Part shown: in pieces, positions 1-8,736 of the stretch
How positions within the stretch are numbered: the stretch's first letter is position 1
Layout of the letters: each line of letters opens with the position of its first letter
Source of the DNA: Flavobacteriales bacterium
GTDB lineage: Bacteria > Bacteroidota > Bacteroidia > Flavobacteriales_D > Sanyastnellaceae
DNA length: 40,432 bases
Direction: 5' to 3'
Assembly (NCBI GenBank): GCA_015665315.1
Contig: JADFAK010000122.1
Span: 1-40,432 of the forward strand
Position numbers and translations under genes: made by a program
The notes under the pieces: model-generated
The model's input: the letters and a program-made list of their open reading frames with translations, nothing else
What the model was told of the DNA's origin: nothing
Database searches by the model: none

Positions 1-1
1 A

Positions 2-352
2 TTTGCTTTCAGTTATTCTGACACGAACCGAGAGACTTTGGAGGCCTATGGAGATTACAAGTCCTTCGATAGAGATTTTAGAGTCAGCAAGGAATTGCTC
101 GAGGAGCTTGGTCAGTTTGCAGCCGAAGAGAGAATCCCTATGGATCGAGCGCAATTTGAGCATTCATCGCATGTACTTGGAATACGATTGAAGGCCCAGA
201 TAGCAAAGAATATTTTTGAAGATGAAGCGTACTACTACGTTGCGCTGGCCGATGACCCAGAATTTATCAAGGCACTAGAGGTAATCCAAGATTATAATCG
301 ATTTTTTGTAGCCGGATTAAAGGAGCAAAAGACCGAAGTGCAAGCTCAATAG
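2..352 (+). CDS. S41 family carboxy-terminal processing peptidase, C-terminal end (partial)
   Basis: The reading frame is open from the left edge to a TAG stop, giving about 116 residues with no start in the window. The fragment has the C-terminal tail seen in Bacteroidota S41 (Ctp/Tsp-type) serine proteases: an acidic/aromatic stretch, then 'LKAQIAKNIFEDEAYYYV' and a helix ending in 'ALEVIQDYN'. These periplasmic proteases cut substrates near their C-termini. The catalytic Ser-Lys part and PDZ domain would lie to the left of the window, so the assignment rests on the tail alone. The next gene, sodA, has its own promoter and is probably not co-transcribed. Confidence 0.6.
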   Translation, partial: FAFSYSDTNRETLEAYGDYKSFDRDFRVSKELLEELGQFAAEERIPMDRAQFEHSSHVLGIRLKAQIAKNIFEDEAYYYVALADDPEFIKALEVIQDYNRFFVAGLKEQKTEVQAQ

Positions 353-368
353 ACTAGGTTGAATTGCC

Positions 369-376
369 TATCTTTG
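369..376 (+). promoter_or_regulatory. Bacteroidota-type -7 promoter element before sodA
   Basis: TATCTTTG is an exact match to TAnnTTTG, 40 bases before the sodA start. No clear -33 TTG is found at the usual 19-21 base spacing, so the call rests on the -7 element and its position. Confidence 0.5.
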
Positions 377-416
377 AGACCCTAATATTTGAATCAATAA
401 CCCTAAAAATAGTACT

Positions 417-1025
417 ATGGCTTTCGAATTACCAGCATTACCTTATGCTTTTGATGCGCTAGAACCACACATAGATGCACGCACGATGGAAATCCATCAT
501 GACAAGCATCACGCAGGATATACCAACAACTTGAACAATGCAATTGCAGGAACCGATTTGGAAGGTAAATCTATCGAGGAGATTCTTCGCGGATTGGACA
601 TGAATAACGGCGCTGTGCGCAACAACGGTGGTGGTTTCTACAACCATTCACTTTTCTGGACTGTCATGTCTCCAAACGGTGGAGGTGCGCCAGAAGGTGA
701 GCTCGCAGCAGCAATCAATACAAGTTTTGGATCGCTAGATGCATTCAAAGAAGCATTCGCAAAAGCAGCGGCAACCAGATTTGGTTCAGGTTGGGCTTGG
801 CTTTGTGTTCACCCAGGTGGAAAATTGGAAGTTTGCTCTTCGGCAAACCAAGACAATCCATTGATGGCCGGTATTGGATGCACTGGAACTCCTGTCCTCG
901 GACTCGATGTTTGGGAGCATGCATACTACCTCAACTACCAAAACAGACGACCAGACTATATCGGCGCTTTTTGGAATGTTGTAAACTGGACTGAAGTTGC
1001 TCGCAGATTTGCAGCAAGTAAGTAA
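417..1025 (+). CDS. sodA: Superoxide dismutase, Mn-type (Fe/Mn family)
   Basis: This 202-residue protein has the usual length of a cytosolic Fe/Mn superoxide dismutase, which converts superoxide to oxygen and hydrogen peroxide. The four metal ligands can be placed: His27 in 'IHHDKHH', His77 in 'GFYNHSLFW', Asp164 and His168 in 'DVWEHAYY'. Metal preference looks like Mn. Gln145 lies in 'ANQDNPLM', the position from which Mn enzymes supply the active-site Gln, and a Gly occupies the N-terminal-domain site where Fe enzymes have Gln. A cambialistic enzyme is not excluded. There is no signal peptide, so it is cytoplasmic. It appears monocistronic, with its own promoter element and a strong terminator immediately downstream. 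Confidence 0.96.
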   Translation: MAFELPALPYAFDALEPHIDARTMEIHHDKHHAGYTNNLNNAIAGTDLEGKSIEEILRGLDMNNGAVRNNGGGFYNHSLFWTVMSPNGGGAPEGELAAAINTSFGSLDAFKEAFAKAAATRFGSGWAWLCVHPGGKLEVCSSANQDNPLMAGIGCTGTPVLGLDVWEHAYYLNYQNRRPDYIGAFWNVVNWTEVARRFAASK

Positions 1026-1043
1026 GAACTAAAAATACAACGG

Positions 1044-1082
1044 TCCCGGAATGCCGTTCAGCGGTGTTCTGGGATTTTTTTT
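1044..1082 (+). terminator. Intrinsic terminator between sodA and ispD, abutting the ispD start codon
   Basis: Bases 1044-1056 and 1062-1074 form a 13-bp stem (three G-T wobbles) with a 5-base loop. Eight T residues follow at 1075-1082. The GTG start of ispD begins at the very next base. It fits the classic Rho-independent pattern for ending sodA transcription. Confidence 0.88.
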
Positions 1083-1748
1083 GTGAAAGATTTTGTACTC
1101 ATAGTAGCAGGTGGTGTCGGCAATCGAATGGGAGGTGCTCTGCCCAAACAATTCATGGAATTGAATGGGATGCCTATCATTCTGCGCACAATTCAACGTT
1201 TCAATTCCTTCGATGCCAAACTCAACATTGTCGTTGTCATCCATCCGCAATACATTGACCTCTTTGAAGAGCTGTGCTCGTTCTATAAATCGCCTTTTTC
1301 GGGACAAGTCGTAGCAGGTGGGAAAACACGTTTTGAATCGGTTAAAAAAGGGATAGAAGCATTGCCTGCAAACGCGCATATAGTTGGAGTTCATGATGCG
1401 GTGAGGCCGTTCGTTTCGGAAGAGGTTATAGAAAGGTGCTTTCGCAAGGCCAGAAGCAAAGGCAATGCGGTTCCAGTTGTTCCTGTAGTCGATTCCATCA
1501 GAGAAATTGAGCCAGGGGGGAGTAAAATAGTCGATCGTGCCGCTTTGAGATTGATTCAAACACCCCAATGCTTTGAATATTCCTTGCTCAGAGATGCCTA
1601 TCTGCAAGAAGATCAAGCAGCTTTTACCGATGATGCCAGCGTTGTAGAGGAACTTGGTATTAAGATAAATTTAGTTGACGGCAATCGACTGAATTTTAAA
1701 ATCACCACCCCAGAAGACTTTGAATTGGCCTGCGCAATATGCCCTTAG
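1083..1748 (+). CDS. ispD: 2-C-methyl-D-erythritol 4-phosphate cytidylyltransferase
   Basis: The 221-residue protein is a full-length IspD, the third enzyme of the MEP isoprenoid pathway, which joins CTP and MEP to make CDP-ME. Family motifs are in order: the nucleotide-binding loop 'VAGGVGNRMGG..PKQF' near residue 10, 'VHDAVRPFV' near 102, 'TPQCFEYSLLRDAY' near 160, 'FTDDASVVE' near 180, and the C-terminal 'NFKITTPEDFELA'. The start is GTG. It puts the loop at the normal distance from the N-terminus, and the next in-frame ATG would remove the loop. No Shine-Dalgarno sequence is possible because the eight preceding bases are the T-run of a terminator. The stop codon interlocks with that of the convergent CPBP gene. 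Confidence 0.95.
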   Translation: MKDFVLIVAGGVGNRMGGALPKQFMELNGMPIILRTIQRFNSFDAKLNIVVVIHPQYIDLFEELCSFYKSPFSGQVVAGGKTRFESVKKGIEALPANAHIVGVHDAVRPFVSEEVIERCFRKARSKGNAVPVVPVVDSIREIEPGGSKIVDRAALRLIQTPQCFEYSLLRDAYLQEDQAAFTDDASVVEELGIKINLVDGNRLNFKITTPEDFELACAICP

Positions 1749-2680
1749 TTGGATGAACTATCCATCAAATACTCAGAGTTGATTTTCTTCCAATTACCCT
1801 TTTTGTACAAATAGTAGATTCCGGCCGTTACCAAAACCAAGGAAAGTAAAGCCATAGGAAGGTTGGATACGCTAGCTTCTAAACTATCTTCAGGAGCTTC
1901 CAAGTCGCCATAATAATGAACGCTCAATACCGCCAACGAATTGTTGACGAAATGAGCAAGTACGGCCGACCAGATTGTTCCGGAATAGATAACGAGATAG
2001 CCAAAAACAGCTCCGAGAAGCATTCGTGGGATGAAGCCGTAGAACTGCATGTGAATGGCGCTAAATACGATCGCCGAAACCCAGATTCCTATATGTGCAT
2101 TTCCAAACATTTTGACAATCTGCGATTGGATAACTCCGCGAAAGGCAAACTCTTCGCAAATGGCGGGGACCACGGCGAACAACACAATGTTCAAGAACAA
2201 AGAAGGATGGTCGCCATTTGAGAGCATCAACACGGTTAGTTGATCTGCCATTTCTTGGAAGGGCTTGAGGTTGATTTCTATCCATCCACCTGCTGGAATG
2301 AGCGCTTCATTCAATGCGATCGATTGCTCCATGAACGGGAGCGACGCTAGCATAAGAATTGGAGCAAGAAAAAGCAGTTTGCCTGGTTTGACTAAAAAGC
2401 TATTCACCGATTGCTTCCCGAAAAGGAACATAAATAATAGCGAAGCGCCTAAAAAGCCCAATATCTGGTTGCTGGTTTGAACCAACTTGAGCGCATTTAT
2501 TTGTGCTGGAACGATTTGTTCTAGATCGGCGTGCTGAATATCTGGCACTGAACTGCCGAAAATAATAGGGCTTAAAGCGCTTCCTATCAGGGTGCTGAGG
2601 CCAGTCATCGTCACGAAAAGAGCGATGAAGAACAGCAATCTTAACAGCGGACTGAAAGTACGGAATGCCTTGATGACCAT
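1745..2680 (-). CDS. CPBP family intramembrane glutamic endopeptidase
   Basis: The product is a 311-residue multi-pass membrane protein of the CPBP (Abi/Rce1-like) family. The signature 'CEEFAFRGV' (EExxxR) sits in a membrane segment. Further conserved His residues are seen in 'FSAIHMQFYGFIPRMLLG' and in 'LAHFVNNSLA'. About seven to eight hydrophobic segments are visible. Relatives cleave prenylated or other membrane substrates, but the substrate here is unknown. I chose the ATG at 2680, which gives a normal start ('MVIKAFRTF') before the first membrane helix. The frame stays open further upstream, but that extension runs into the divergent dusB promoter and coding region and looks non-coding. 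The 3' end overlaps ispD by 4 bases. Confidence 0.88.
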   Translation of the reverse strand: MVIKAFRTFSPLLRLLFFIALFVTMTGLSTLIGSALSPIIFGSSVPDIQHADLEQIVPAQINALKLVQTSNQILGFLGASLLFMFLFGKQSVNSFLVKPGKLLFLAPILMLASLPFMEQSIALNEALIPAGGWIEINLKPFQEMADQLTVLMLSNGDHPSLFLNIVLFAVVPAICEEFAFRGVIQSQIVKMFGNAHIGIWVSAIVFSAIHMQFYGFIPRMLLGAVFGYLVIYSGTIWSAVLAHFVNNSLAVLSVHYYGDLEAPEDSLEASVSNLPMALLSLVLVTAGIYYLYKKGNWKKINSEYLMDSSSN

Positions 2681-2698
2681 ATAGCGGCGATGAATTCG

Positions 2699-2707
2699 TA
2701 ATTTTGC
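2699..2707 (+). promoter_or_regulatory. -7 promoter element before dusB
   Basis: TAATTTTGC is an exact TAnnTTTG match, 27 bases before the GTG chosen as dusB start. It lies in the short divergent gap between the CPBP gene and dusB. It also argues against the upstream TTG at 2704, which would overlap the element. Confidence 0.5.
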
Positions 2708-2733
2708 GCCCCAAAGATGCCTATAATAAGCTT

Positions 2734-3738
2734 GTGGTAAAAATTGCAGACATAGAATTACCTGATTTTCCGTTGTTGCTTGCACCAATGGAGGATGTCA
2801 GCGATCCCCCATTTCGTGCGCTATGCAAGAAGTACGGGGCAGATCTGATGTACACAGAATTTATATCTTCGGAAGGGTTAATTCGTGATGCCGCAAAAAG
2901 CGTCATGAAATTGGATATCTACGAGTATGAACGACCAGTGGGTATACAAATCTTTGGCAGCGAAGTGGATTCAATGTTGAAATGCACCGAAATCATTGAA
3001 CGCACTAATCCCAACCTCCTCGATATCAACTATGGATGTCCGGTGAAAAAGGTCGCATGTCGAGGTGCGGGAGCTGGAATTCTTCAGGATATTCCGAAAA
3101 TGGTGTCCATGACGAAACAAATAGTGGAGTCAACATCATTGCCTGTTACAGTAAAAACCAGATTGGGATGGGATGAGGATACCAAGTACATTGTGGAAGT
3201 AGCGGAAAGATTGCAAGACATTGGAATTAAAGCAATTTCAATTCATGGCCGTACACGTAAACAGATGTACAAGGGTGAGGCAGATTGGTCGCTCATCGCG
3301 GATGTAAAGAACAATCCACGAATGACAATTCCCGTCTTTGGAAATGGGGACATCACAACTCCAGAGAAAGCATTAGAGTACAAGAATCGATATGGCGTCG
3401 ATGGAATTATGATTGGTCGTGCCTCCATCGGAAATCCGTGGATTTTCAATGAGATCAAACATTTTCTGAAAACCGGCACGCATTTGGTTCCTCCTTCCAT
3501 CGGAGATAAGGCAAATGCAGCTCGAGAACATTTGACCATGTCGGTTAATTGGAAAGGTGACCGACTAGGAATCGTCGAGATGCGCCGCCATTATGCCAAT
3601 TACTTCAAAGGAATTCCTGATTTCAAGGAGCATCGAATGGCCCTTGTGACAATGGATCATTTGGATGATATTCTAGGTAAATTGGATGAGATCCAAGATT
3701 TGTTTGGGAATCGTGTAATTGACAGCCGTTCGCTCTAA
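2734..3738 (+). CDS. dusB: tRNA-dihydrouridine synthase, DusB type
   Basis: The 334-residue FMN enzyme reduces uridine to dihydrouridine in tRNA. Visible motifs are 'LLAPMEDVSDPPFR' near the N-terminus, 'DINYGCPVKKV..GAGAGIL' with the catalytic Cys about residue 100, 'VTVKTRLGW', 'SIHGRTRKQMYKG', 'VFGNGDI' and 'GIMIGRASIGNPW' (FMN phosphate binding). The start is taken as GTG at 2734, giving 'MVKIADIELPDFPLLL', which matches the usual Bacteroidota DusB N-terminus. A TTG ten codons upstream would overlap the promoter element. The gene converges on the FtsX-like permease gene with a 4-base overlap of the stop codons. Confidence 0.94.
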   Translation: MVKIADIELPDFPLLLAPMEDVSDPPFRALCKKYGADLMYTEFISSEGLIRDAAKSVMKLDIYEYERPVGIQIFGSEVDSMLKCTEIIERTNPNLLDINYGCPVKKVACRGAGAGILQDIPKMVSMTKQIVESTSLPVTVKTRLGWDEDTKYIVEVAERLQDIGIKAISIHGRTRKQMYKGEADWSLIADVKNNPRMTIPVFGNGDITTPEKALEYKNRYGVDGIMIGRASIGNPWIFNEIKHFLKTGTHLVPPSIGDKANAAREHLTMSVNWKGDRLGIVEMRRHYANYFKGIPDFKEHRMALVTMDHLDDILGKLDEIQDLFGNRVIDSRSL

Positions 3739-4955
3739 GCTCCCAACGAGACGAATCGCTTGATTAAGTAGCGGACAAGTGCCAAAGAAAAGGCAAACCC
3801 TACAGCCATCACCGAAAGGATGACCTGAAGAACATCAAACCATTCTACCGACACCGGGTAGTATGGGATCATGGCACCTTCTAGCCGAATGAGTCCAAAC
3901 GATTGCTGTATAAAACAAAGTCCCACCCCAAATGCGATCCCTATCACCGCTCCAATGAAGTAGATGAAAATGCTCTCCAGAACAAAAATTGAATTGATCG
4001 ACGGACGAGTGACTCCCATACTTTGCAAGATGAAAATATCCTTCTTCTTCTCAATTATTAGCATGGTTAATGAGGCCACGATGTTGAAGGCGGCAATGAT
4101 CAATATGAAGAGTAGGATTAGAAAGGTCGCCCATTTTTCTGAAGCGTTGGTCTGATAAATGAGGAGGTTCTTTTGATACCTTGTGCGTACCTTGAAATTA
4201 GGACCGAGCATTGTTTGCAGACTTGCGGCTACAGCGTCAACATCTGCGCCTTCAGTGACAGCTACTTCTAGGCCTGAGATCTCGTTTTCGTAGCCAAATA
4301 GTTCCTTGCAATATGCCACAGGAGCGATGATGTATTTCACGTCCAATTCAGCATTAACCGAATAGACACCGCCTACCATAATTGGTAGTGTGTGAAATGC
4401 TCCTTGCTTGCTCGTTTTGATTTTTTTACCGCGTTTCGGCGCATGAATATTGATGACGGGAGCTTCACCTTCACGAAACCGAATTCCTAGTTCCCCTCGG
4501 ATCCCCCTTCCGATAACACTGTAGTTGAGGTTGTTGTCGCGCAAGACAAATTTCCCTAAATACATCATGGTGTCCAAGGTCGACATTTCGCCGTAGGTAG
4601 GGCTTACTCCTTTGATTGTAGCGACTGTGTTTTGCTCCCCGTAGTTAATCCAAACATCTTCCTCAATAACCTCTGACATCATCCCTACACCGTCGGTCTT
4701 GGCTATGGCCATGTAGTCCAAGGTGTCGATGTCGATAGTCTTCCCTTCGGCAGCGCTAATTGTTATGTCGGCGTCGAAGGAACTAAAGAGGCTGCTGACA
4801 AGATCTTCGATACCATTAAAAGCGCTTAGAATAATTATCATAGCAGCAGTCACACCGGCCACAACGACCATTGAAATCATCGAAATAAAATTGATGATGT
4901 TCTTCGACTTTTTAGAGAAGAAATACCGTCTTGCTATGAAGCTTGTTACGTTCAA
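3735..4955 (-). CDS. FtsX/LolE-like ABC transporter permease
   Basis: This 406-residue protein has the MacB/FtsX permease layout. There is one N-terminal membrane helix after 'FIARRYFFSKKSKNIINFIS', a periplasmic domain of about 220 residues, then three C-terminal helices ('FLILLFILIIAAFNIVASL', 'IFVLESIFIYFIGAVIGI', 'VILSVMAVGFAFSLALV'). The coupling segment 'EKKKDIFILQSMGV' between TM2 and TM3 is characteristic. Homologues work with a LolD-type ATPase in lipoprotein release to the outer membrane. No ATPase is encoded here, so the function is by family. The start follows a good -33/-7 promoter. In many Bacteroidota this gene sits next to rbfA; here a methyltransferase lies between them. Confidence 0.87.
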   Translation of the reverse strand: MNVTSFIARRYFFSKKSKNIINFISMISMVVVAGVTAAMIIILSAFNGIEDLVSSLFSSFDADITISAAEGKTIDIDTLDYMAIAKTDGVGMMSEVIEEDVWINYGEQNTVATIKGVSPTYGEMSTLDTMMYLGKFVLRDNNLNYSVIGRGIRGELGIRFREGEAPVINIHAPKRGKKIKTSKQGAFHTLPIMVGGVYSVNAELDVKYIIAPVAYCKELFGYENEISGLEVAVTEGADVDAVAASLQTMLGPNFKVRTRYQKNLLIYQTNASEKWATFLILLFILIIAAFNIVASLTMLIIEKKKDIFILQSMGVTRPSINSIFVLESIFIYFIGAVIGIAFGVGLCFIQQSFGLIRLEGAMIPYYPVSVEWFDVLQVILSVMAVGFAFSLALVRYLIKRFVSLGA

Positions 4956-5004
4956 GAGTCCGAGGCTACAACTAATTTCCAGCTTAAACTGGTCTGCTGG
5001 CCTT

Positions 5005-5034
5005 CAAAGATAAACTCCCTCTCACCAAATCCAA
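5005..5034 (-). promoter_or_regulatory. Complete -33/-7 promoter for the FtsX-like permease gene
   Basis: On the minus strand TTG (5034-5032) is followed after exactly 19 bases by TATCTTTG (5012-5005), the Bacteroidota -33/-7 arrangement, about 50 bases before the start at 4955. The permease gene can therefore be transcribed separately from the methyltransferase and rbfA upstream. The -33 box overlaps the last codons of the methyltransferase gene. Confidence 0.6.
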
Positions 5035-5844
5035 TTATTGTTTCCATGCCAGTACGACCAATCCAGTTCCGGAAGGATGGGCACCTCTTGCGTCAAGGAA
5101 ATTCAGAACGTAGCAGAATGGGAAAGTGATGAGGTAGTAAAATGGTAAAATGATCAGGAAGAGTTTTGAAATATTCAAAAGTTTCATGGGCCACTTCATG
5201 GAAATACGCCATGATATGGTTCCAGGAGTACCGTATTGATAATGAGCCTTGACCTTGTCAAAGCCAGCCTTCTTGAGTTTGTCCTTGATTTCATCCATGC
5301 CATATCCATCACGCACATGCTCTTCGATAAAGGATGTAGCATCGTCGTCATGGACATCAGAACCACCTTGGTCGGAAGGCGTACTAATGATCAACATTCC
5401 CCCAGACTTCAAACTCGCATGATAATTCTCCATGACCGTTACGTCTTCTTCAATGTGTTCCATTACATCGACACATAGAATCAGATCAAAGGCATTGGGC
5501 TTGCGGAAAGTGACCAAATCGTCAACCTTAAAAAGGACGTTGTCCTTTCCGATTTTGTGGAAAAAAGCGTTGCAGTCGCATACTTGATCTTCTTTCACAT
5601 CGATGGCGAGGATGCAGTTCTTATCACTGAACTTGCTCATGTAGTAGGTGTACTGACCAAAACCAGCACCAGCATCCAATATATGCGCCTTTTCAGGAGC
5701 AGTTTTGCGCCACTTGTTTAATTCGCGATGAACGTGCCAAGCCCTCAATAACAACAAGTCTAAAAGGCGATAAAAGAGTTTTCTGAGTCCCGGGGTAGAG
5801 TTGAAAAAATTCCCCAAGGTTTTTTTAATCGGATCGTAATGCAT
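5035..5844 (-). CDS. Class I SAM-dependent methyltransferase with C-terminal hydrophobic segment
   Basis: The 269-residue protein contains the SAM-binding glycine motif 'ILDAGAGFGQYTYYM' near residue 55, an acidic strand-2 end 'ILAIDVKEDQ', motif 'DLVTF' and the post-II signature 'LILCVDVMEHIEED', with 'LKSGGMLIISTP' following. This is a Methyltransf_11/25-type Rossmann fold. The C-terminus has a strongly hydrophobic run, 'LFLIILPFYYLITFPFCY', that suggests membrane attachment and possibly a lipid or envelope substrate. The substrate cannot be read from sequence. The gene starts 4 bases after the rbfA stop, so the two are probably co-transcribed. Confidence 0.85.
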   Translation of the reverse strand: MHYDPIKKTLGNFFNSTPGLRKLFYRLLDLLLLRAWHVHRELNKWRKTAPEKAHILDAGAGFGQYTYYMSKFSDKNCILAIDVKEDQVCDCNAFFHKIGKDNVLFKVDDLVTFRKPNAFDLILCVDVMEHIEEDVTVMENYHASLKSGGMLIISTPSDQGGSDVHDDDATSFIEEHVRDGYGMDEIKDKLKKAGFDKVKAHYQYGTPGTISWRISMKWPMKLLNISKLFLIILPFYYLITFPFCYVLNFLDARGAHPSGTGLVVLAWKQ

Positions 5845-5848
5845 GTTC

Positions 5849-6187
5849 TTAGTCCTTGAGCAATTGGTCTATTTCTTCAAAATAATCGAGGGAGTCATCG
5901 ATGAAAAATGATAATTCCGGAATTTTTCTCAGCTGTTTCCCAACACGTGAACCCAAAATCTTACGAATTTTCCAGTTCACTGCATTTACCTTGGCCAGTG
6001 CTTCTTTTTTGTCGCTTACCGCCATAAAAGACAAATATATTTTAGCGACACCAAGATCGGAGGTAACCCGCACTATAGTGACGGTTGTAAACATGCCGCC
6101 TAGTAAATTTTGACTCTCTTGTTGGAAGATGAGTGCAAGTTCACGTTTGAGTAAACTTGATATTTTTTCTTGTCGAATACTGCTCAT
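5849..6187 (-). CDS. rbfA: 30S ribosome-binding factor RbfA
   Basis: This 112-residue protein has the length and KH-like pattern of RbfA, which binds immature 30S subunits and helps 16S rRNA 5'-end maturation, especially in the cold. Family features include the N-terminal 'RQEKISSLLKRELALIFQ' helix, 'TIVRVTSDLGVAKIYLSF', 'VNAVNWKIRKILGSRVGKQLRKIPELSFFIDDSLDY' read in two parts (the Ala-x-x-h turn region and the PELxFxxDxS C-terminal signature). It starts the leftward unit and has a -7 promoter element 9 bases before its ATG, so the leader is very short. Confidence 0.95.
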   Translation of the reverse strand: MSSIRQEKISSLLKRELALIFQQESQNLLGGMFTTVTIVRVTSDLGVAKIYLSFMAVSDKKEALAKVNAVNWKIRKILGSRVGKQLRKIPELSFFIDDSLDYFEEIDQLLKD

Positions 6188-6194
6188 TGAACTA

Positions 6195-6203
6195 GCAAAA
6201 TTA
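6195..6203 (-). promoter_or_regulatory. -7 promoter element before rbfA
   Basis: The minus strand reads TAATTTTGC, an exact match to TAnnTTTG plus the frequent following C. Eight bases separate the G from the rbfA ATG, predicting a leader of only a few bases. Confidence 0.55.
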
Positions 6204-6298
6204 CTAAGAATAAGGCATTGGTACTGCTATTTCACCACCGAATATCATTAAAAGGTATTATTGACCTATTACAAAGCGACAGAATCGAAACATTTGGC

Positions 6299-6307
6299 TA
6301 AATTTGC
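6299..6307 (+). promoter_or_regulatory. -7 promoter element before gdhA
   Basis: TAAATTTGC matches TAnnTTTG exactly, about 32 bases before the gdhA ATG, in the divergent gap between rbfA and gdhA. No convincing -33 element is visible at the usual spacing. Confidence 0.55.
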
Positions 6308-6328
6308 GCCCGATTATTTTCAATGTAA

Positions 6329-7690
<1,362 letters not shown>

Positions 7691-7711
7691 GCTATTCTCA
7701 AACGATAATTT

Positions 7712-7745
7712 AAAGGCAGTTCACTTCTAGTGAGCTGCCTTTTTT
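7712..7745 (+). terminator. Intrinsic terminator of gdhA
   Basis: Arms 7713-7725 and 7729-7741 form a 13-bp stem with a single T-G wobble and a 3-base loop, and the downstream T-run continues to 7745. The start is 20 bases after the gdhA stop. Confidence 0.93.
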
Positions 7746-7802
7746 GATTAAAGCCCAATCGGGAATCGACTATCCTTTCAGATGTGCGCTCAATTCTTTA
7801 TC

Positions 7803-7829
7803 TTTAAGCAACCATAAGTATTGCTTAAA
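7803..7829. promoter_or_regulatory. Perfect 9-bp inverted repeat directly before the dockerin-like gene
   Basis: TTTAAGCAA (7803-7811) and TTGCTTAAA (7821-7829) are perfect inverted repeats with a 9-base spacer. They end one base before the ATG at 7831. The left arm overlaps a near-consensus -7 element (TATCTTTA, 7799-7806). It could be an operator or, if transcribed, a hairpin hiding the start codon. Confidence 0.5.
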
Positions 7830-7830
7830 C

Positions 7831-8736
7831 ATGAAAAATCTACTATTCTCCTTGGCGTTGGCCCTAGCACCTGCGCTTTTATTTTCTCAAGAAACATTTT
7901 GGACAGAGGATTTTGGAACTGGTTGTGATGTGGGCCAACTTGCCCCTGTGTACGCCGGACTCAATGGCGCGTGGAACACGACGCTCACTGGTGCCAACCA
8001 AACTGATGCCAATAAATTCTATATCAGCGCTGCCGAAAACGGAAATGCCGCGGGCGCCTGTGGATCAGGTTGTGGAAACGATCGAAGTTTACATATCGGT
8101 AACGTTTTCATCGATGCCATCTTGATTCAAATTCCAGCCGATCAAGGTGCGTCGTACTACGATTCTGGGGCGAGCGGATTGTGCGGATTTATCAATTGTT
8201 CGCAAACCGATATTCGGGTTGAATCGCCAGTGATTGATTGTTCAGGTCATACCGATGTCGTGGTGGACTTCGTTTATTTGGAAGGTGGCAGTGGAACAGT
8301 GGACAATGCGACGATGTGGTATTTTGATGGTACTACATGGAGTCAACTCTCTGACCCGGCCAAAACTTTATGTTGCGGCGGCGCTTGCAATGGCACGAAT
8401 CAGGGAATATGGACAGCTTATTCAGTAGCTCTTCCCGCCTCGGCCAATGAAAATCCGGATGTGAGGATTGGCTTCAGATGGACCAATAACGACGACGGTG
8501 TGGGCACCGATCCTTCGTTTGCTGTTGATGATATCGAAGTCTCAGGTAGCCCGATTGTGATTGCCGCTTGCTATGGCGATTTCAACGATGATGGAATTAT
8601 CAATACGGCCGATCTCCTAATTTTCCTTGGCGACTTCGGTTGCATCGGTGATTGTATTGGTGATTTGAACAACGATGGAATTGTGTCTACTTTAGACTTG
8701 CTTGATTTTCTCGGTGTATTTGGAACGAATTGCTAA
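7831..8736 (+). CDS. Secreted protein with C-terminal dockerin-like (EF-hand pair) domain
   Basis: The 301-residue product begins with a clear signal peptide ('MKNLLFSLALALAPALLFSQ'). I chose this ATG because the 29 codons upstream overlap the gdhA terminator. The body is Cys- and Gly-rich with a jelly-roll-like pattern ending in 'VRIGFRWTNNDDGVGTDPSF' and 'AVDDIEVSG', typical of secreted Bacteroidota beta-sandwich domains. I do not recognise an enzyme. The C-terminal 55 residues hold two dockerin type I-like repeats, 'GDFNDDGIINTADLLIFL' and 'GDLNNDGIVSTLDLLDFL', each with the DxNxDGxhxxxD calcium loop. No type IX sorting domain follows, which is unusual beside its T9SS neighbours. The stop codon interlocks with that of the convergent gene. 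Confidence 0.8.
   Translation: MKNLLFSLALALAPALLFSQETFWTEDFGTGCDVGQLAPVYAGLNGAWNTTLTGANQTDANKFYISAAENGNAAGACGSGCGNDRSLHIGNVFIDAILIQIPADQGASYYDSGASGLCGFINCSQTDIRVESPVIDCSGHTDVVVDFVYLEGGSGTVDNATMWYFDGTTWSQLSDPAKTLCCGGACNGTNQGIWTAYSVALPASANENPDVRIGFRWTNNDDGVGTDPSFAVDDIEVSGSPIVIAACYGDFNDDGIINTADLLIFLGDFGCIGDCIGDLNNDGIVSTLDLLDFLGVFGTNC

Noticed and set aside
1029-1616. Minus-strand open frame of 195 codons opposite ispD
   Set aside because: It covers the sodA-ispD terminator hairpin and the essential motifs of ispD. The translation shows no family pattern.
2681-2788. Upstream extension of the CPBP gene by 36 codons
   Set aside because: It runs through the dusB promoter and first codons. The inner ATG at 2680 gives a proper N-terminus before the first helix.
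7831-8736. Cellulosome component
   Set aside because: Dockerin-like repeats alone are not enough. No cohesin, scaffoldin or glycoside hydrolase is in the window.
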